DNA from: Rhabdornis inornatus
Lineage: Eukaryota > Chordata > Aves > Passeriformes > Rhabdornithidae
Reading direction: 5' to 3'
NCBI GenBank assembly: GCA_013397075.1
Contig: VWZS01003783.1
Coordinates: forward strand, 474,859-538,858
DNA length: 64,000 nt
The position numbers were made by a program, and so were the translations under genes. Within the stretch, counting starts at the first letter, position 1. Each line of letters starts with the position of its first letter. Below, in pieces: positions 61,401 to 64,000 of the stretch. Below the pieces are notes generated by a model. The model was not told the origin of the DNA. It was given only the letters and a program-made list of their open reading frames with translations, and made no database searches.

Positions 61401-64000
61401 CATTTGAAGGCCTGGCTTGAATGAAAGGGTAACAAGGATATTTCAGTTGAGCATTTACTTTGCCAAGGTTTTAGTATTCTCATGTCCGCAAAAAAATTGC
61501 CTTTCCTAAATCTGATTCTCAGTTGCACCACGGACAGACTTTCTTGTTGCTAGACGGAAACACAAGTAGTGTTCACAACAAACTTGGGTGGAAATGCATT
61601 AACCAAATACTGTTTGAAATGAGCAGCTGTAAAGATACTATGGACAGTACCTTGGAGTTACAGCCTACCAAATCCTATCGCTTCTGGCCCTGTTCCAGCA
61701 CATGAGCACCCCCATTATGTTCCAGACCTGTACTTTAGTTATTACTATTAAAGTCAAGTGGTGTACAAAATGAATAAAAACATAATAAACTAGCCTGCAG
61801 AGTTTCTATTCCATTTCTTATAATCCTCAGCATTTAATTAAGGAAAATTCTATTGCTCTTCCATCCGAAACTATTACAAGTGTGGTAGAATACATCTAAT
61901 CAGAACACAGTTGCAAAACATAGTTATTTTGAGTCAAAATTTTCAAAGACATTTTAAAAGAAATTTCATGCTGTGATAAGTTAAATATGGCCCAGTGTCA
62001 GGACTTGAACTGGAAAGAACAGTTCAACAGGTGGCCTTAAAAGAAAGAAACTTAAAAAAAATTCTTTCCTTTGGGATTTAATGAGATTTCTTTTAAAGGA
62101 CTATGGACTTTGCAAAGATGAAACAATTGGAGAAGAAATGCTTTTTGTTTTGGTTACCCTGTATTTACTAATGTATTTTTTTCATTTCTGAAGAACTAGT
62201 GAGATAAAAATTTTAGAAAGATCAGAAGTATGATATTTGTTTCTGAGAGATAAATTTTAACCATATCCTCTGGTCAACCTCTCTCTGAGTGTTAATTTTC
62301 ATACAGGTCTACATTGATGTATTAATATTTTTTAAAAATAATGTCCTTCTAGCAAATCTACTGAAGAAATTCAACAAGATAGCAAAAAAATGAAGAAAGC
62401 CCACATACTGTAGCCTACATATGTCTAAATCCTTAAACAAAATACCCCATTTGACTTTTTCAACTTATGTGGAAGGGACAAGGGTGCAGTTTTCTGGATA
62501 GGAACCTACTTGTACCCATATACAGCTACATATGCATCTGAAGTCAAGAAATATTCACTCAGGCACACGAAAGCACTGAGCCCCAAAGGAATAAAGACCA
62601 ACTGAGGTAAACCAAAACAAACAAAACTCAAAGCAATTAAAGCTAAAACAAATCAAGGAAAAATGAAAGTTATAAATTAACTATATGCATTTTTCTTTTA
62701 GCAGCCTGTTATATTTATTTATTTAGAGCTGCTTTTTATTTTATTGTAGCAACAAAAGCTAGGTTTGTGATTTTGAATTATCTCATAAATTCACATGGCA
62801 AACATTACTGCTTTTTCCAGGCTCTAATATTTATACTTTGAAAAAATCAGTTTTGGCAAAAGCTGTTCTTTCTGCATGTCCATAGGAAGAAAGTGATAAA
62901 ATTGTCAGGAGACCTTTCCTTTAAGGAATAGAAATGCATTTGTGGAGAAGGCTACAAGCCTTTTTTAAAAAGTTTGGGATTGCTTACCAAAAAGCCCATA
63001 TAAATCAAATTTATGTAGCATGTCTTTATGCATGCCAAGGCCCCTGAAGCTGAAATGCTTCAAAAGTTTTCTAGAACTTGCTATTTCACTCAGACAGTAT
63101 ATGCTGTTTTGCTTGGTGCTTAATCTAGTTAAAAAATGAGGGATTTCATGCACTTAGCTACCATGTCCAAAATCAACTTTCTCATACAGTTGAAATACAA
63201 ACATTGGTTTTTCTTAGCTGTCCTGAATTTGGTATGTGTTATATGGAACGCAATCACACTCTGTGACAGTTGAATTGAGAAATTTATCTTTTCCCATGTC
63301 AATCTTGCCAGTGATCTGATTATATTGTATATCCAGGATATTAAACTGGAAGACAGACCCTACCAGAAACCCTAGATTCTAGCTTGCTTGGAGCAGTATT
63401 AATACATCCTCTCTGGAAAGCTCTCTTGTTAACACCTGCTGCATTTATTTAAAAAAATATATTAAAAAAACCCATATGATTTGTACTCATTTAAAATAGT
63501 AGTATTGTAGGTCTGACTGTCTAATCGTAAAATGGAGGCAGGTAGTTGAGAAGTTTTATATCTTTCATCAAAATCTGATATAGCAGAAAAGGCAATACGT
63601 TATAAGGCCTCTAAGCCTTTCTGCAAATGACAATGACAGAGAAATAAGTAATTGTTCAGGACCAAGATTCTAAATTAAATTAAGAAAAAAAATCCTTGTG
63701 AAAATTTCACACTTAGGTCAATCTTTAATTCTATCTTAGAACATAGTTATAATGTGAATTATCAGTTACATTCCTAAATTTACAAGGCAGATTGTACAAG
63801 ATGACACATAGAGAGACAGTGATGCCTATCAGCCTCCTTTTCCATATGATCTTCCCACCAACCCCATACCATTTCCCACAGTTCCAGTTCCAAGACCTTG
63901 TGAGCCCAGGATAATGCAGGGTTCCCCTTGCAGATGTGCCTGAGCAGTGACAGACTGCATCTTCTCTCTCCCTGTCCTAAGGCTGCAGAGTGGTACCAGT
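55441..64000. other. Unique DNA to the window end, no gene firmly supported
   Basis: No known gene or transposon is recognised. Two weak coding candidates (56036-56176 minus; 61523-61705 plus) are given as findings. An inverted repeat of 10 bp lies at 57320-57329 and 57349-57358. The final 200 bases are richer in C and T and might lead into a feature beyond the window. Confidence 0.45.
57320..57358. repeat. 10-bp inverted repeat
   Basis: ATATCCTGTT at 57320-57329 and AACAGGATAT at 57349-57358 are exact reverse complements with a 19-base loop. No gene context is visible. Confidence 0.7.

Noticed and set aside
1..64000. CRISPR arrays, operons, phage or plasmid genes
   Set aside because: No regularly spaced direct repeats with unique spacers, no dense same-strand genes and no ribosome-binding sites. 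The sequence is plainly vertebrate.

Overview
This window looks like AT-rich, gene-poor vertebrate nuclear DNA from a bird, most likely a passerine. The evidence is in the repeats. There are several CR1 LINE fragments with the avian-type ATTCTATGA/ATTCTGTGA tail. Two copies of a tRNA-Ile-derived SINE carry a CR1-like 3' end, as in the songbird SINE family TguSINE1. One complete solo LTR of an abundant avian ERVL-like family has a 5-bp target-site duplication. No bacterial-style gene organisation, operon, rRNA, functional tRNA, CRISPR array or recognisable complete protein gene is visible. The many open frames of 60-140 codons are what AT-rich non-coding DNA gives by chance; several start at TTG or GTG and none matches a family I recognise.

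Layout. 1-7.9 kb: unique sequence with A-rich simple repeats, a near-perfect hairpin at 3.0 kb and a 15-bp tandem repeat at 5.2 kb. 7.9-12 kb: three CR1 3' fragments in two orientations. 12-26.4 kb: mostly unique, with a large T/G-rich tract at 18.9 kb and a 25-bp direct duplication at 21.4 kb. 26.4-27.0 kb: solo LTR. 27.5 kb: perfect hairpin. 28.2 kb: forward SINE. 28.3-35.5 kb: unique. 35.5-36.8 kb: the longest CR1 fragment, with a broken reverse-transcriptase region on the minus strand. 37-49.5 kb: unique, with a (TTTTTTG)n tract at 44.0 kb. 49.6-50.0 kb: a CpG-bearing block that may be an old LTR. 50-56 kb: a hairpin, short tandem duplications, one candidate minus-strand exon with good splice sites (53103-53283) and a reverse SINE. 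56-64 kb: unique, with two weak coding candidates.

The window is best read as intergenic or long-intron DNA in which retroelements of different ages have landed. The elements are linked in mechanism: the SINEs end like CR1 and are thought to be copied by CR1 machinery, while the one reverse-transcriptase remnant here is inactivated. I found no new biological system that I can defend. The best leads are the candidate exon near 53.2 kb, the unassigned LTR-like block near 49.8 kb, and the internal tandem duplication in the reverse SINE.
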